Shown here one piece after another: positions 31,559 to 39,373 of a DNA stretch of 64,000 nucleotides (its first letter is position 1; each line of letters starts with the position of its first letter). The notes beneath the pieces were generated by a model. The model did no database searches. It was not told where the DNA came from and saw only the letters and a program-made list of their open reading frames with translations. The position numbers and the translations under genes were made by a program. This DNA is from Planctomycetota bacterium (GTDB lineage Bacteria; Planctomycetota; UBA1135; UBA2386), in assembly GCA_019636245.1 (NCBI GenBank), contig JAHBXX010000013.1, positions 44,021 through 108,020 of the forward strand. Direction: 5' to 3'.

Positions 31559-32676
31559 GGCTTGCGGGACGGGAAGGCGACCAGGTCGATCGCGAGCTGC
31601 GGGGTCTCGGTGTCGGGGCGGGCGATCACCATGCGGCCGCGGAAGCCGTCGGGGTGGCCGCCGAGGTAGCGCACGTGGAGGCGGCACTGGCGCGGCTGGC
31701 CGGGCACGGGTGCGAAGTCGACCGCGAACGCGGCGCGGGCGTCCTCGCCGGCGTCGTCGACGAGCTGGCGCAGGACGAACTCCGCTGTGCGCGTGGCATC
31801 GTGGTCGGTCAAGACCAGGAACTGCGCGTGCGCCTCGGCCTGGGTCTGCTCGCGGCCGAGGTCGGCCCGGAACGACAGCTTGGCCATCGGCAGCGCCTCG
31901 AGTTCCGGCACGACCTTCCAGGTGACCGGCAGCCGCACGGTGTAGTCGTCGGGCAGGTCCGTGCGAACGCCGACCAGGGCGCGGTGGTTGCCGACGGTGG
32001 TCGGACGGCAGCGGACGCGGAGCAGGGTGTGGCCGTCGGCGGGCTCCAGGACCGCGTCCAGGGCCGGGTCGCTGGTCTCGACGGCCACGAAGCGCACCTG
32101 CGGGTGGCCTTCGTCCCCGCGCAGCGTGGTCCAGGCCTCGCCCGTGCGGCAGGTCGGCACCCGGTCGAGATCCAGCGCCGCGAACGGCTGCAGCACCACC
32201 GGCGCATCGACGCCGAAGTGGAGCAGCAGCGGCAAGTGCTGGCGGTGGCGTCCCGAGGCATCGGCCAGGGACTGCAGGACGACCTGGCCGCGGCTGGTCG
32301 TGGCCGGCAGATCGACGGCTTCGCGCTCCGCGGTGTCGATGACGATCCGCGCCACGAGCTGCTCGCCCGGTCGCGGCCGGTTGTCGGCCGACGGTCGTCC
32401 GTCGACCGGGCGTTCCTGGCCATCGGCCGCGCGCAGCAGCAGCTGGGCCCGGCCGCACGAGCAGTCGAGGTGCACGTGCAAGGCCACCCATTCGCCCTCG
32501 AGCGCCGCCAGGTCGAGCAGGAAGTCGTGCTGGCGCGAGGACCCGTGCGGGATCACGCCGAAGTCGTGGGCGAGGCTGGGTGGGGGCGCCAGCGGGCGAG
32601 CCGCCGGCGGGCGGGGCGGGGTCTCGCCGCAGGCGACGAACGGCAGCAGGGCGGCGATCCACGGCGTGGCGCGCAT
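31555..32676 (-). CDS. DUF1573-type lipoprotein
   Basis: A 373-residue predicted lipoprotein (MRATPWIAALLPFVACG, lipidated Cys16). The first Ig-like domain is DUF1573-like: HDFGVIPHG, then VHLDCSCGRAQL, and PRPGEQLVARIVIDTAERE, including the conserved Cys pair. Two further beta domains follow (around RVRCRPTTVGNHRALVGVRTD and a final GGHPDGFRGRMVIARP). DUF1573 proteins in Planctomycetes and Bacteroidetes are extracytoplasmic and often sit next to redox proteins; their function is unknown. A TACTAT box ends eight bases before ATG 32676 on the minus strand. Coupled to the tetraheme gene by a four-base overlap. Confidence 0.78.
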   Translation of the reverse strand: MRATPWIAALLPFVACGETPPRPPAARPLAPPPSLAHDFGVIPHGSSRQHDFLLDLAALEGEWVALHVHLDCSCGRAQLLLRAADGQERPVDGRPSADNRPRPGEQLVARIVIDTAEREAVDLPATTSRGQVVLQSLADASGRHRQHLPLLLHFGVDAPVVLQPFAALDLDRVPTCRTGEAWTTLRGDEGHPQVRFVAVETSDPALDAVLEPADGHTLLRVRCRPTTVGNHRALVGVRTDLPDDYTVRLPVTWKVVPELEALPMAKLSFRADLGREQTQAEAHAQFLVLTDHDATRTAEFVLRQLVDDAGEDARAAFAVDFAPVPGQPRQCRLHVRYLGGHPDGFRGRMVIARPDTETPQLAIDLVAFPSRKP

Positions 32677-32684
32677 GAGCCCGC

Positions 32685-32690
32685 ATAGTA
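32685..32690 (-). promoter_or_regulatory. -10-like box TACTAT, leaderless type
   Basis: On the minus strand TACTAT is followed by GCGGGCTC and ATG 32676, eight bases of spacing and no Shine-Dalgarno. It is among the best -10 matches in the window. Confidence 0.5.
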
Positions 32691-32749
32691 GGCCGGGCCT
32701 GCGCCGCAACGGCGGTCGAAGGGCACCTTCCGTGCGGGCGCCGTACAGA

Positions 32750-32786
32750 CTCGCGGCCGGGCCCCAGGTGCAGGCCCGGCCGCGAG
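32750..32786. other. Perfect 14-bp inverted repeat in the largest intergenic gap
   Basis: CTCGCGGCCGGGCC (32750-32763), nine-base loop, GGCCCGGCCGCGAG (32773-32786). It lies 60 bases upstream of the TACTAT box of the DUF1573 operon and about 150 bases downstream of the response regulator stop. It could be a terminator for read-through from the regulator, or an operator or structured RNA. No U tract on either side. The rest of the 260-bp gap (32677-32937) shows only the TACTAT box and the hairpin at 32910. Confidence 0.55.
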
Positions 32787-32909
32787 GGTTGCCGGAGTGT
32801 CCGCCCTGGGGAAGCACGCGACGGGCCAGGTTGCTGGCGATCCTGCGGGCCGATGGCATGGGCGAGCGCTCCCGGGCGGCGGTTCCTCCGTTCGCCTGGG
32901 CTGGCGGGG

Positions 32910-32935
32910 CCACCATGGCAGCGCCGCCATGGTGG
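32910..32935 (-). terminator. 10-bp hairpin after the response regulator gene
   Basis: CCACCATGGC (32910-32919), six-base loop, GCCATGGTGG (32926-32935), perfect. It begins two bases after the stop codon of the minus-strand response regulator gene, the place of an intrinsic terminator, but lacks a U tract. Confidence 0.55.
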
Positions 32936-32937
32936 GG

Positions 32938-34323
32938 CTAGGAGGTCAGCAGGCCGTGCCGCTTCAGCTTGCGGTGCAGGGTCGTGTAGTCGATGCGCAG
33001 CGCGCGGGCGGTGGCCGCCTTGTTGCCGGCGCAGGCCGCCAGGGTCGAGGCGAGGATCTCCGCCTCCAGCGCGTCGGCGGCGGCGCGCATGCGTTCGGCG
33101 AGCGGCACGCCCTCGAGCGGCAGCGGCACGCCCTCGGGGCGCAGCACCGGCACCGCCGGCGCCAACGCGCCTTCGACGTCGCTGGCATCGAGTTCGAGCG
33201 AACTGCCGAGCAGGACCATGCGGCGCACTGCGTTGCGCAGCTCGCGCAGGTTGCCAGGCCAGGCCTGCTGCCGCAGGCGTTGCTCGGCCGCGGCCGTGAA
33301 CCCCTGCACATGGCGGCCCATCTCCTGGTTCGACTCCGCCAGGAACCAGCGCGCGAAGTGGACCACGTCGTCGGGGCGTTCGCGCAACGCCGGCAGCGGG
33401 ACCACGAACTCGGCGACGCGGTGGTAGAGATCGACGCGGAACCGGCCGCTGCGCACGTCGTGGGCGAGATCGGCGTTCGTGGCGCCGAGCAGCCGGGCGT
33501 GGAACGGCACCGGCCGCGATCCGCCGACGGGCACGGCGGCCCGTTCCTGCAGGGCCCGCAGCAGCTTGGCCTGCAGCGCCAGCGGCAGGTTGCCGAGTTC
33601 GTCGAGGAACAGGGTGCCGCCGTTGGCCATCTGGAACAGGCCCGGGCGGGCGCGATCGGCGCCGGTGAACGCTCCGCGCTCGTGGCCGAACAGATGGCTC
33701 TCGAGCAGGTGCTCGGGCAGGGCGCCGCAGTCGACCGCGACGAACGGGCCGTCGCGCAGCGGCGAGAGGCCGTGGATCGCTCGGGCCACCACCTCCTTGC
33801 CGGTGCCGGATTCGCCGCACAACAGCACCGACAGCGTGGTCTGCGGCGCGACCAGTTCCACCTTGCGGCGCAGATCCTGCGCCGCCCGGCTCGGGCCGAA
33901 GTCGATCTGGGCGCCGGGCAGCGCACTGCGCAGCTGCCGCACTTCCGCGCGCAGGGCGCGCTGCTCGGCGGCGCGCTTGACGGTGAGCAGCAGCCGCGGG
34001 CCGTCGAAGGGTTTCGCCTGGTAGTCGAAGGCGCCTTCCTTGATCGCGTCGACCGCGGTGGCCAGGTCCTCGACGGCGCTCAGCAGCACGACGGGCACGT
34101 CCGGCGCCTCCGTGCGCAGTCGCCGCAGCAGCTCGAGCCCGGGCAGCCGCGGCATGCGCATGTCGCTGAGCACCACATCGGGCGGGCGTTCGGCGGCGCA
34201 TCGCAGGGCCTCCTCGCCGTCGCCTGCCTCGGCGACCTCGAAGCCCTCGTCCTCGAACAGGCCGCGCAGGACCCACCGCAGGTCCGGTTCGTCGTCGACG
34301 ATCAAGAGGCGGGGGCGGTGCAT
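32938..34323 (-). CDS. NtrC-family sigma-54-dependent response regulator
   Basis: A 461-residue three-domain regulator. The receiver domain (1-120) has the acidic pair D10-D11, phosphoacceptor Asp54 in VVLSDMRMP and Lys104. The AAA+ activator domain has Walker A GESGTGKE (170-177), the sigma-54-contacting loop GAFTGA (217-222), Walker B LFLDE, and ends with the usual WPGNLRELRNAV. The C-terminal Fis-type helix-turn-helix is NKAATARALRIDYTTLHRKLKRHGL. It should activate sigma-54 promoters after phosphorylation by the overlapping upstream histidine kinase (22-base overlap). No -24/-12 promoter was identified in the window, so targets are unknown. Confidence 0.95.
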   Translation of the reverse strand: MHRPRLLIVDDEPDLRWVLRGLFEDEGFEVAEAGDGEEALRCAAERPPDVVLSDMRMPRLPGLELLRRLRTEAPDVPVVLLSAVEDLATAVDAIKEGAFDYQAKPFDGPRLLLTVKRAAEQRALRAEVRQLRSALPGAQIDFGPSRAAQDLRRKVELVAPQTTLSVLLCGESGTGKEVVARAIHGLSPLRDGPFVAVDCGALPEHLLESHLFGHERGAFTGADRARPGLFQMANGGTLFLDELGNLPLALQAKLLRALQERAAVPVGGSRPVPFHARLLGATNADLAHDVRSGRFRVDLYHRVAEFVVPLPALRERPDDVVHFARWFLAESNQEMGRHVQGFTAAAEQRLRQQAWPGNLRELRNAVRRMVLLGSSLELDASDVEGALAPAVPVLRPEGVPLPLEGVPLAERMRAAADALEAEILASTLAACAGNKAATARALRIDYTTLHRKLKRHGLLTS

Positions 34324-35531
34324 GGCTCGGCGGCCTCGGTGGTCCGGGGCGTGGGGCAGGCGTCGGTTCCGGGGGCGGGCAGCAACAGCAGGGCGCGGGC
34401 GCCACCCCGGTGCCGGGGTCGCAGGTCGAGCCGACCGCCGAGTTCCCCGGCGATGCGACGGCAACTCGACAGGCCGAGGCCGGTGCCGCCGGGTTTGGTG
34501 GTGAAGAACGGCGTGAACAGCCGGGAGCGATCGCCGGGCGCGATGCCGGGGCCGCGGTCGTCGACCGCCAGCACCGTCCAACCCCGTCCGCTGCGGCGGA
34601 CGGTGCGGGCGCGCAGCACGATGCGGCTGCGCGGAGCCGAGGCCTGGACGGCGTTCAGCACCAGATTCAGCAGCGCCTGGGCCAGCAGCGTCGGATCCGC
34701 GAGCACGGTGGCCGCGCGGTCGGCTTCCACCTCCACCTGGATGCGCCGGCGGCGGGCTTCGACCTGCACGAGGTCGCGCACTTCGGCCAAGGCCTGGCGC
34801 GCGGGCTGCGCGCGAGCGGTCGTGGTCCGCGGCCGGCCGAGGTCGATCAGGGAGGCGATCGTGCGGTCGGCCTTGTCGATGTTGCGACGGATCACGTCGG
34901 TGTGCTGGGCGAGTTCCGCCAGGGTTCGTGGGCGCCGGCAGAGCGACTCCGCGGTGCCCTTGACGATGGTCAGCGGGTTGCGCAGGTCGTGGGCGATGGT
35001 CGCCGCCAGCTCGCCGAGCAACCCGCGGCGATCGGCGTCGACGAGCCGGGCCTCGAGCTGCGAACGCGCGGTCTCGGCGAGGCGGAGCTGGCCGCTCTGC
35101 TGCTGCACGTGTTCGCCCAGCTGGCGGTGGCTGGCCAGCACGTGCGGGATCCACAGCATCAGGCCGTAGGCGATCAGCGTCGTGCCGAGCAGGAACATGG
35201 CGCCGCGTTCGCACGCCTCGCGCAGGTAGACGAAGGCCTGGTGCCGCGGTTCGAGGGCCAGGAAGTGGATGGCTCCGGCCAGCGTGTAGCCGAGGCAGAG
35301 GACGAAGAAGCCGCTGCCGACGAGCCGCATCGGCAGCCCGTGCAGCCCAGGACTCTGGCGGCCGGTGCGCCAGAAGAAACCGAACAGCAGCGCGAAGTAA
35401 CCCGGCCGGACGATCGCGGCGAGCGCCGCGGGTGGATTGGGCCACGCCAGCAGGATCGTGAACACGGTCAGCAGGGCGCAGCTGACGCGCGCGCCGGGCA
35501 GGGCAGCCAGCGAGTTCGGATTCGGTGGCAT
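34302..35531 (-). CDS. Membrane histidine kinase
   Basis: A 409-residue sensor kinase. Hydrophobic helices near residues 17-33, 40-53, 70-90 and 108-130 anchor it. The H-box is LAATIAHDLRNPLTIV (phosphorylated His181). The ATPase domain has the N-box QALLNLVLNAVQAS, the G1 box DRGPGIAPGD and the G2 box GTGLGLSSC. It has no recognisable PAS, GAF or periplasmic sensor, so the input may be sensed through the membrane helices. ATG 35531 is chosen because a TAGACG box at 35547-35552 makes the in-frame ATG at 35543 too close to the promoter; the difference is four residues. It overlaps the response regulator gene by 22 bases. Confidence 0.9.
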   Translation of the reverse strand: MPPNPNSLAALPGARVSCALLTVFTILLAWPNPPAALAAIVRPGYFALLFGFFWRTGRQSPGLHGLPMRLVGSGFFVLCLGYTLAGAIHFLALEPRHQAFVYLREACERGAMFLLGTTLIAYGLMLWIPHVLASHRQLGEHVQQQSGQLRLAETARSQLEARLVDADRRGLLGELAATIAHDLRNPLTIVKGTAESLCRRPRTLAELAQHTDVIRRNIDKADRTIASLIDLGRPRTTTARAQPARQALAEVRDLVQVEARRRRIQVEVEADRAATVLADPTLLAQALLNLVLNAVQASAPRSRIVLRARTVRRSGRGWTVLAVDDRGPGIAPGDRSRLFTPFFTTKPGGTGLGLSSCRRIAGELGGRLDLRPRHRGGARALLLLPAPGTDACPTPRTTEAAEPCTAPAS

Positions 35532-35602
35532 GGCGGCGGCCATGCCCGTCTATCGGCATCCCGGCGGCGCGGGGGTGACCGGCTACGGCCGAAACCGCAG
35601 GT

Positions 35603-36664
35603 TCACGGGCCCGCGGCGGCGGCGGCGAGGCGCGGATCCAGGCCGCTGCGCTGCAGGTCGCGGACCATCTGGGCGACCGTGCTCTCCATCAGGGGGCCGG
35701 GGCACTCGGTGGCCTTGAAGTCGCTGTGGCAATGGATGGCCTCGGTGCCGAAGCCGTACTGCTGCATCAACTGCCGGACGAGGGACCGCATGGCGTCGAC
35801 CTGGGCCGTGGTCGGTCCCTGCCCGCCGCGCCCGCGCAGGAAGTTGCCGAGCACGCAGATGCCGATGTTCTGCCGGTTGTTGAGCCCGCTGGCGTGGGCG
35901 CCCTGCCAGCGCAGGTCGCGGCCCTGCCAGATGCGGCCGGCCGGGTCGATCAGGAAGTGGTAGCCGATGTCGCCGTAGCTGCGGTTGCCCATGTGCTCGC
36001 GCTGGATGCGCTGGATCTGCGCGGCGCAGGCTGCCGGACGGGTGTCGCGGAAGTAGAGCGCGGAATGGTGGATGGTCACGCGTCGCGGCGTGCCCATCGG
36101 TTCGAGGTTGGCGCGCACCTCGGGGGCCGGCGACCAGGCGGCGCGCGGTTCCACGGCCATCGCCAACACCGGGGTCGGTGGCGAGGGGTGGGCGACCGGC
36201 ATCATCGCCTGCACGCGGCGTTGCAGTTCGGCGTCGAGCGCCAGCGCCTGGGCGCGCTCGAGGTCGAAGCGCCCCCGATCGGCCTTGCCCATCTGCGCGT
36301 AGGCCTCGGCCCGCAGGTAGCGCGCGAAGGCCTCCTCGTTCGGCGATGGCTTGCTCGAGCCATAGATCACCTCGGCGGCGGCGTCGATCGCCGCCTGCGG
36401 ACGACGGCAGCAGAGCTCGAGGAACGAGCGCCGCAGCAGGGCTGCGGGCGTGCGGGAGCGCGCCAGGGCCTCGATCTCGAGTTCGGGGTCGAGCGTCGGC
36501 CGGGCGAGGATCGACTCGGCGGTCACCGCGCGTGGCAGGTCCACGGGTCTCGGCTCGAGGCTGGGAGCCGTGGAGACGCAGCCGGCGGCGGCGAACAGCA
36601 ACGCCGGCGCCAGAAAGGAAAGTGCCCGGGCCACCGGCCCGCGCAGCCAGAGTTCGATCAGCAC
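35603..36664 (-). CDS. N-acetylmuramoyl-L-alanine amidase lipoprotein
   Basis: A 353-residue lipoprotein (lipobox AAGC, Cys29). Residues about 30-170 are helical and TPR-like. The C-terminal amidase-2/PGRP domain begins near VTIHHSALYF, with zinc ligand His in IHHS and the partner His and Cys in IHCHSDFKATECPG. The peptidoglycan-binding strand YHFLIDPAGRIWQGRDLRWQGAHA is also present. It should cleave the bond between muramic acid and the stem peptide in the periplasm. GTG 36664 is chosen because a perfect GGAGG lies eight bases upstream; an in-frame ATG further up would disrupt the signal peptide. An intact zinc amidase argues for peptidoglycan in this organism. Confidence 0.88.
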   Translation of the reverse strand: MLIELWLRGPVARALSFLAPALLFAAAGCVSTAPSLEPRPVDLPRAVTAESILARPTLDPELEIEALARSRTPAALLRRSFLELCCRRPQAAIDAAAEVIYGSSKPSPNEEAFARYLRAEAYAQMGKADRGRFDLERAQALALDAELQRRVQAMMPVAHPSPPTPVLAMAVEPRAAWSPAPEVRANLEPMGTPRRVTIHHSALYFRDTRPAACAAQIQRIQREHMGNRSYGDIGYHFLIDPAGRIWQGRDLRWQGAHASGLNNRQNIGICVLGNFLRGRGGQGPTTAQVDAMRSLVRQLMQQYGFGTEAIHCHSDFKATECPGPLMESTVAQMVRDLQRSGLDPRLAAAAAGP

Positions 36665-36672
36665 GCCACCAC

Positions 36673-36677
36673 CCTCC
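36673..36677 (-). promoter_or_regulatory. Shine-Dalgarno GGAGG for the amidase gene
   Basis: AGGAGGG on the minus strand, eight bases before GTG 36664. It is one of the few textbook ribosome binding sites in the window. A TAGTCT -10-like box lies further upstream at 36725-36730. Confidence 0.7.
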
Positions 36678-36878
36678 TGCGACGATCGATGCCGGACTGG
36701 CACGGATCGGAACCGCAAGGCGGGAGACTAACCCGGCCGATGCCGCCATGGCAACGGTCCCATCGCCGCCGACGGGGCGTCGGAATGGCCCTCCGGTCGG
36801 CGGTCGCCGGCCCGCCACCCTGGCTCATGGTCGGTGGCACGGCCGCCGATAGGGGGCATGGAGGAACCCAGGACCACC

Positions 36879-37322
36879 ATGTTCGCCCAGGTCTCGATCC
36901 AGCTCACCGGCCCGATGGACCATCTGCGTCTGATCTGGCAGACCGGCGAGACCCTGCTCGACTCGGTGGTGTTCGACGAGGACCCCGAAGGCACCCGCTA
37001 CAACGTGCTGGTGGCCCTGCAGGAGATGCTGACGAACGTGCTGCGCCACGCCTACCGCCTCGACGAGTCGCGGCCGATCGAGGTGCGCTTCGAGCTGTCG
37101 GACGAGCAGCTGGAGATCGTGCTGCGGGACCAGGGGCCGGCCTTCGATCCGCTCGCCTACGACACCTCCGCCTGCGAGGCGGACCGCAGGATGCCGCGCG
37201 AGGGCGGCGGCTACGGCATCCACATCGCGCGAGCGGTGATGGATCGGGTCGAGTACCGGCGCGAGGCCGGCTGGAACACCCTGCGGATGGCGAAGTGCGC
37301 CCGGGTGATCGCCCACACCTGA
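36879..37322 (+). CDS. RsbW-like anti-sigma serine kinase (HATPase_c_2)
   Basis: A 147-residue GHKL ATPase of the RsbW/SpoIIAB group. The N-box is ALQEMLTNVLRHAY, the G1 box is LRDQGPAFDP and the G2 segment is GGYGIHIARAVMD. In the classic partner switch such a kinase binds a sigma factor and phosphorylates a STAS anti-antagonist. ATG 36879 has AGGA five bases upstream; ATG 36858 is an in-frame alternative seven residues longer. The SpoIIE-type phosphatase gene begins seven bases after its stop. No STAS gene or dedicated sigma gene is adjacent. Confidence 0.88.
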   Translation: MFAQVSIQLTGPMDHLRLIWQTGETLLDSVVFDEDPEGTRYNVLVALQEMLTNVLRHAYRLDESRPIEVRFELSDEQLEIVLRDQGPAFDPLAYDTSACEADRRMPREGGGYGIHIARAVMDRVEYRREAGWNTLRMAKCARVIAHT

Positions 37323-37329
37323 GGCGCCG

Positions 37330-38904
37330 GTGACGCTCCACCCTGGTTCCAGCGAACTGCTGGCGGCGCTGTCCCAGGCCGTCGCCGGCGTCGCCGTGCG
37401 GGTTGCCCCGGTGGACGGGCCGCCCGCGGTCTACGGCGAGGCGCCGCCGCTGCCCGCGGCGGAACTGCGCGCCGAGCTGCCCGGCGGCGAGGTCGTGGCC
37501 ACCTGCGCCGCGGGCGAACCCGGGGTCCGGGAACTGGTCGCCGCCATGCTGCGCATGGTGGCCGCGTTCGAGCGGCTCGAGTGCGACATGGAGAGCATGA
37601 ACGCCAGCTCGCTGCGCCTCATGGAGCGCGTCTACGAGCTCGGCGAGGCGCTGCCGCAGCTGTCGGCCGGCGTCGACGAGTTCGAGATCGCCAACCTGGG
37701 AGTGCGGGCCTGCCACCGGGCGGCGAGCGTGCAGCAGGTCGTCTACGTGGCCCATGACCCGTCGCGGCCGTGGTGCGAGGTCATCGTGCACTTCACCGGC
37801 GCCGAAGGCAGCGCCGCTGCGACCCAGGGGCTGCCGCAGTTCCTGCCGGCACAGGAGGGATTCCTCGGCGATGTCCTGGCCCGACGGGAGGGATTCGAAC
37901 TGCGGGCGGTGCCGGAGGGGGAGAGGCTGGGCGAGCCGGGCAGTCCGGAGCACCTGGCGCAGCACCAGATCCTGGGCGTACCGGTCACCTTCGGCGCGGG
38001 CGGGAAGCGCATGGTCCTCGGTGCCCTTTTGCTGATCGACAAGCGGGTGTCGGCCTACGCCAACGACGACCTGCTCGGGACCGAGGAGATGCAGGTCGCG
38101 CACTCGTTCGCGGCGATGCTCGGCGCGGTGCTCGGTGCGAGGAAGAGCGCGGAGCTGGGCAAGGAGATGACCATGGCCCGCGCGATCCAGCGGCAGATCC
38201 TGCCGCTGGCGGCGATCGAGCTGTCGGGCTTCGACGTGGCCGCCGAGTACCGCGTCTGTGGCGCGGTCGGCGGCGACTACTTCGACTACGTGCCCCTGGC
38301 CGATGGCCGCCAGATGGTGGTGATCGCCGACGTCTCCGGCCACAACCTGGCCTCGGGCATGATGATGGTCAGCGCGCGGGCCATGCTGCGCATGCTCGCG
38401 TCGGTGCGCAGCGAGCCGGCGCAGGTCTTCGACCGCCTCGCCGCGTCGATGCACGAGGACCTGACCCGTACCGAGCGCTTCCTGACCGCCGCGGCCGTGG
38501 CCCTGCGCGCGGACGATCGGGTCGTCGAGTACGTCAGCGCCGGGCACAACGACCTGCTGGTCTACCGGGCGGCGAGCGATCGGGTCGAAGCGGTCGCCAG
38601 CCGCAGCACGATCCTCGGCTTCGTGCCGGACCCCGTCTACGAGTCGTGCCGGATCCGGCTCGAACCGGGTGACTGCCTGCTGCTGTTCACCGACGGCATC
38701 ACGGAGGCCATGGACGAGACGGAGGCCATGTTCGGCGACGACCGTCTGGCGGCCGTGCTGGCGCAACTCGCGCCCGGCCGCACGGCGCGCGGCATCGTCG
38801 ATGGCGTCCTGCACGAACTCGATCGCTTCCGCCGCGGGCGCCTGGGGCACGACGACGTCACCGTCGTCGCCATCCGCTGCGTCGCACGGGAGGGAAGGCG
38901 ATGA
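37330..38904 (+). CDS. RsbU/SpoIIE-type PP2C phosphatase with GAF-like sensor
   Basis: A 524-residue protein. The region at about 90-270 has the appearance of a GAF domain (helix-strand alternation ending in GALLLIDKRVSAYANDDLLGTEE). It is followed by a signalling helix with RAIQRQILP. The SpoIIE phosphatase domain has GGDYFDYVPL, the metal site IADVSGHNLASGM, the AGHNDLLVYR motif, LLFTDGITEAM and the closing GHDDVTVVAI. All metal-binding aspartates look intact. It should dephosphorylate a STAS protein to release sigma activity. GTG 37330. The stop overlaps the receiver gene (ATGA), so a phosphorelay may feed into it. Confidence 0.9.
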   Translation: MTLHPGSSELLAALSQAVAGVAVRVAPVDGPPAVYGEAPPLPAAELRAELPGGEVVATCAAGEPGVRELVAAMLRMVAAFERLECDMESMNASSLRLMERVYELGEALPQLSAGVDEFEIANLGVRACHRAASVQQVVYVAHDPSRPWCEVIVHFTGAEGSAAATQGLPQFLPAQEGFLGDVLARREGFELRAVPEGERLGEPGSPEHLAQHQILGVPVTFGAGGKRMVLGALLLIDKRVSAYANDDLLGTEEMQVAHSFAAMLGAVLGARKSAELGKEMTMARAIQRQILPLAAIELSGFDVAAEYRVCGAVGGDYFDYVPLADGRQMVVIADVSGHNLASGMMMVSARAMLRMLASVRSEPAQVFDRLAASMHEDLTRTERFLTAAAVALRADDRVVEYVSAGHNDLLVYRAASDRVEAVASRSTILGFVPDPVYESCRIRLEPGDCLLLFTDGITEAMDETEAMFGDDRLAAVLAQLAPGRTARGIVDGVLHELDRFRRGRLGHDDVTVVAIRCVAREGRR

Positions 38905-39275
38905 CGCAACGAACGATCCTGGTCGTCGACGACGAACCGTTCATCTGCCGATCGCTGACCTTCGTGCTGCGCAAGGACAACTACCGCGTGCTCGAGGCGC
39001 GCAACGGCGAGGAGGCCCTGGCGGTCATCCGGGCGCAGCGGCCGGACCTGGTGTTCCTCGACGTCATGATGCCCAAGGTGAACGGCTTCGAGGTCACCGA
39101 ACAGGTGCGCGCCGATCCGACGCTGGCCCACGTGAAGATCATCCTGTTGACGGCCAAGGGGCAGGAGAGCGACCGCGAGGTCGGCAAGCTCGCGGGGGCG
39201 AACGACTACATGACCAAGCCGTTCAGCCCGACCAAGATCCTCGACCGGGCCCGCGAGATCCTCGGCCCGACGTGA
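38901..39275 (+). CDS. Stand-alone CheY-like receiver protein
   Basis: A 124-residue single receiver domain with no output domain. It has Asp10 and Asp11 in VVDDEPF, phosphoacceptor Asp54 in FLDVMMPK, Thr in LLTAKG and Lys near YMTKPFSP. The ATG overlaps the upstream phosphatase stop. It probably works by protein-protein contact, most simply with the RsbU-like phosphatase. No cognate kinase is adjacent; the kinase at 34.3 kb already has its own partner. Confidence 0.93.
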   Translation: MTQRTILVVDDEPFICRSLTFVLRKDNYRVLEARNGEEALAVIRAQRPDLVFLDVMMPKVNGFEVTEQVRADPTLAHVKIILLTAKGQESDREVGKLAGANDYMTKPFSPTKILDRAREILGPT

Positions 39276-39284
39276 GCGAACGGC

Positions 39285-39290
39285 TAGGCT
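39285..39290 (+). promoter_or_regulatory. -10-like box TAGGCT upstream of the MATE gene
   Basis: The stretch TAGGCTGCGGGCCCGTG (39285-39301) differs at only three positions from TAGACTGCGGACCCATG before mrfA. No clear -35. Confidence 0.45.
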
Positions 39291-39298
39291 GCGGGCCC

Positions 39299-39373
39299 GT
39301 GCCCGTGCCTGCCGCCGCTGCTGCCGCCCCGTCCGCTGCCGCGGGCGCGCGTCGCCCGAGGGAGAAGGCGTGA
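39299..39373 (+). CDS. Possible 24-codon leader ORF overlapping the MATE start
   Basis: GTG 39299 lies eight bases after the TAGGCT box and would be at the transcript's 5' end. The ORF is Ala/Pro-rich, ends in RRPREKA, and stops at 39371-39373, overlapping the GTG 39370 start of the MATE gene in another frame. Same geometry as the leader ORF before mrfA. Coding status unproven. Confidence 0.25.
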   Translation: MPVPAAAAAAPSAAAGARRPREKA

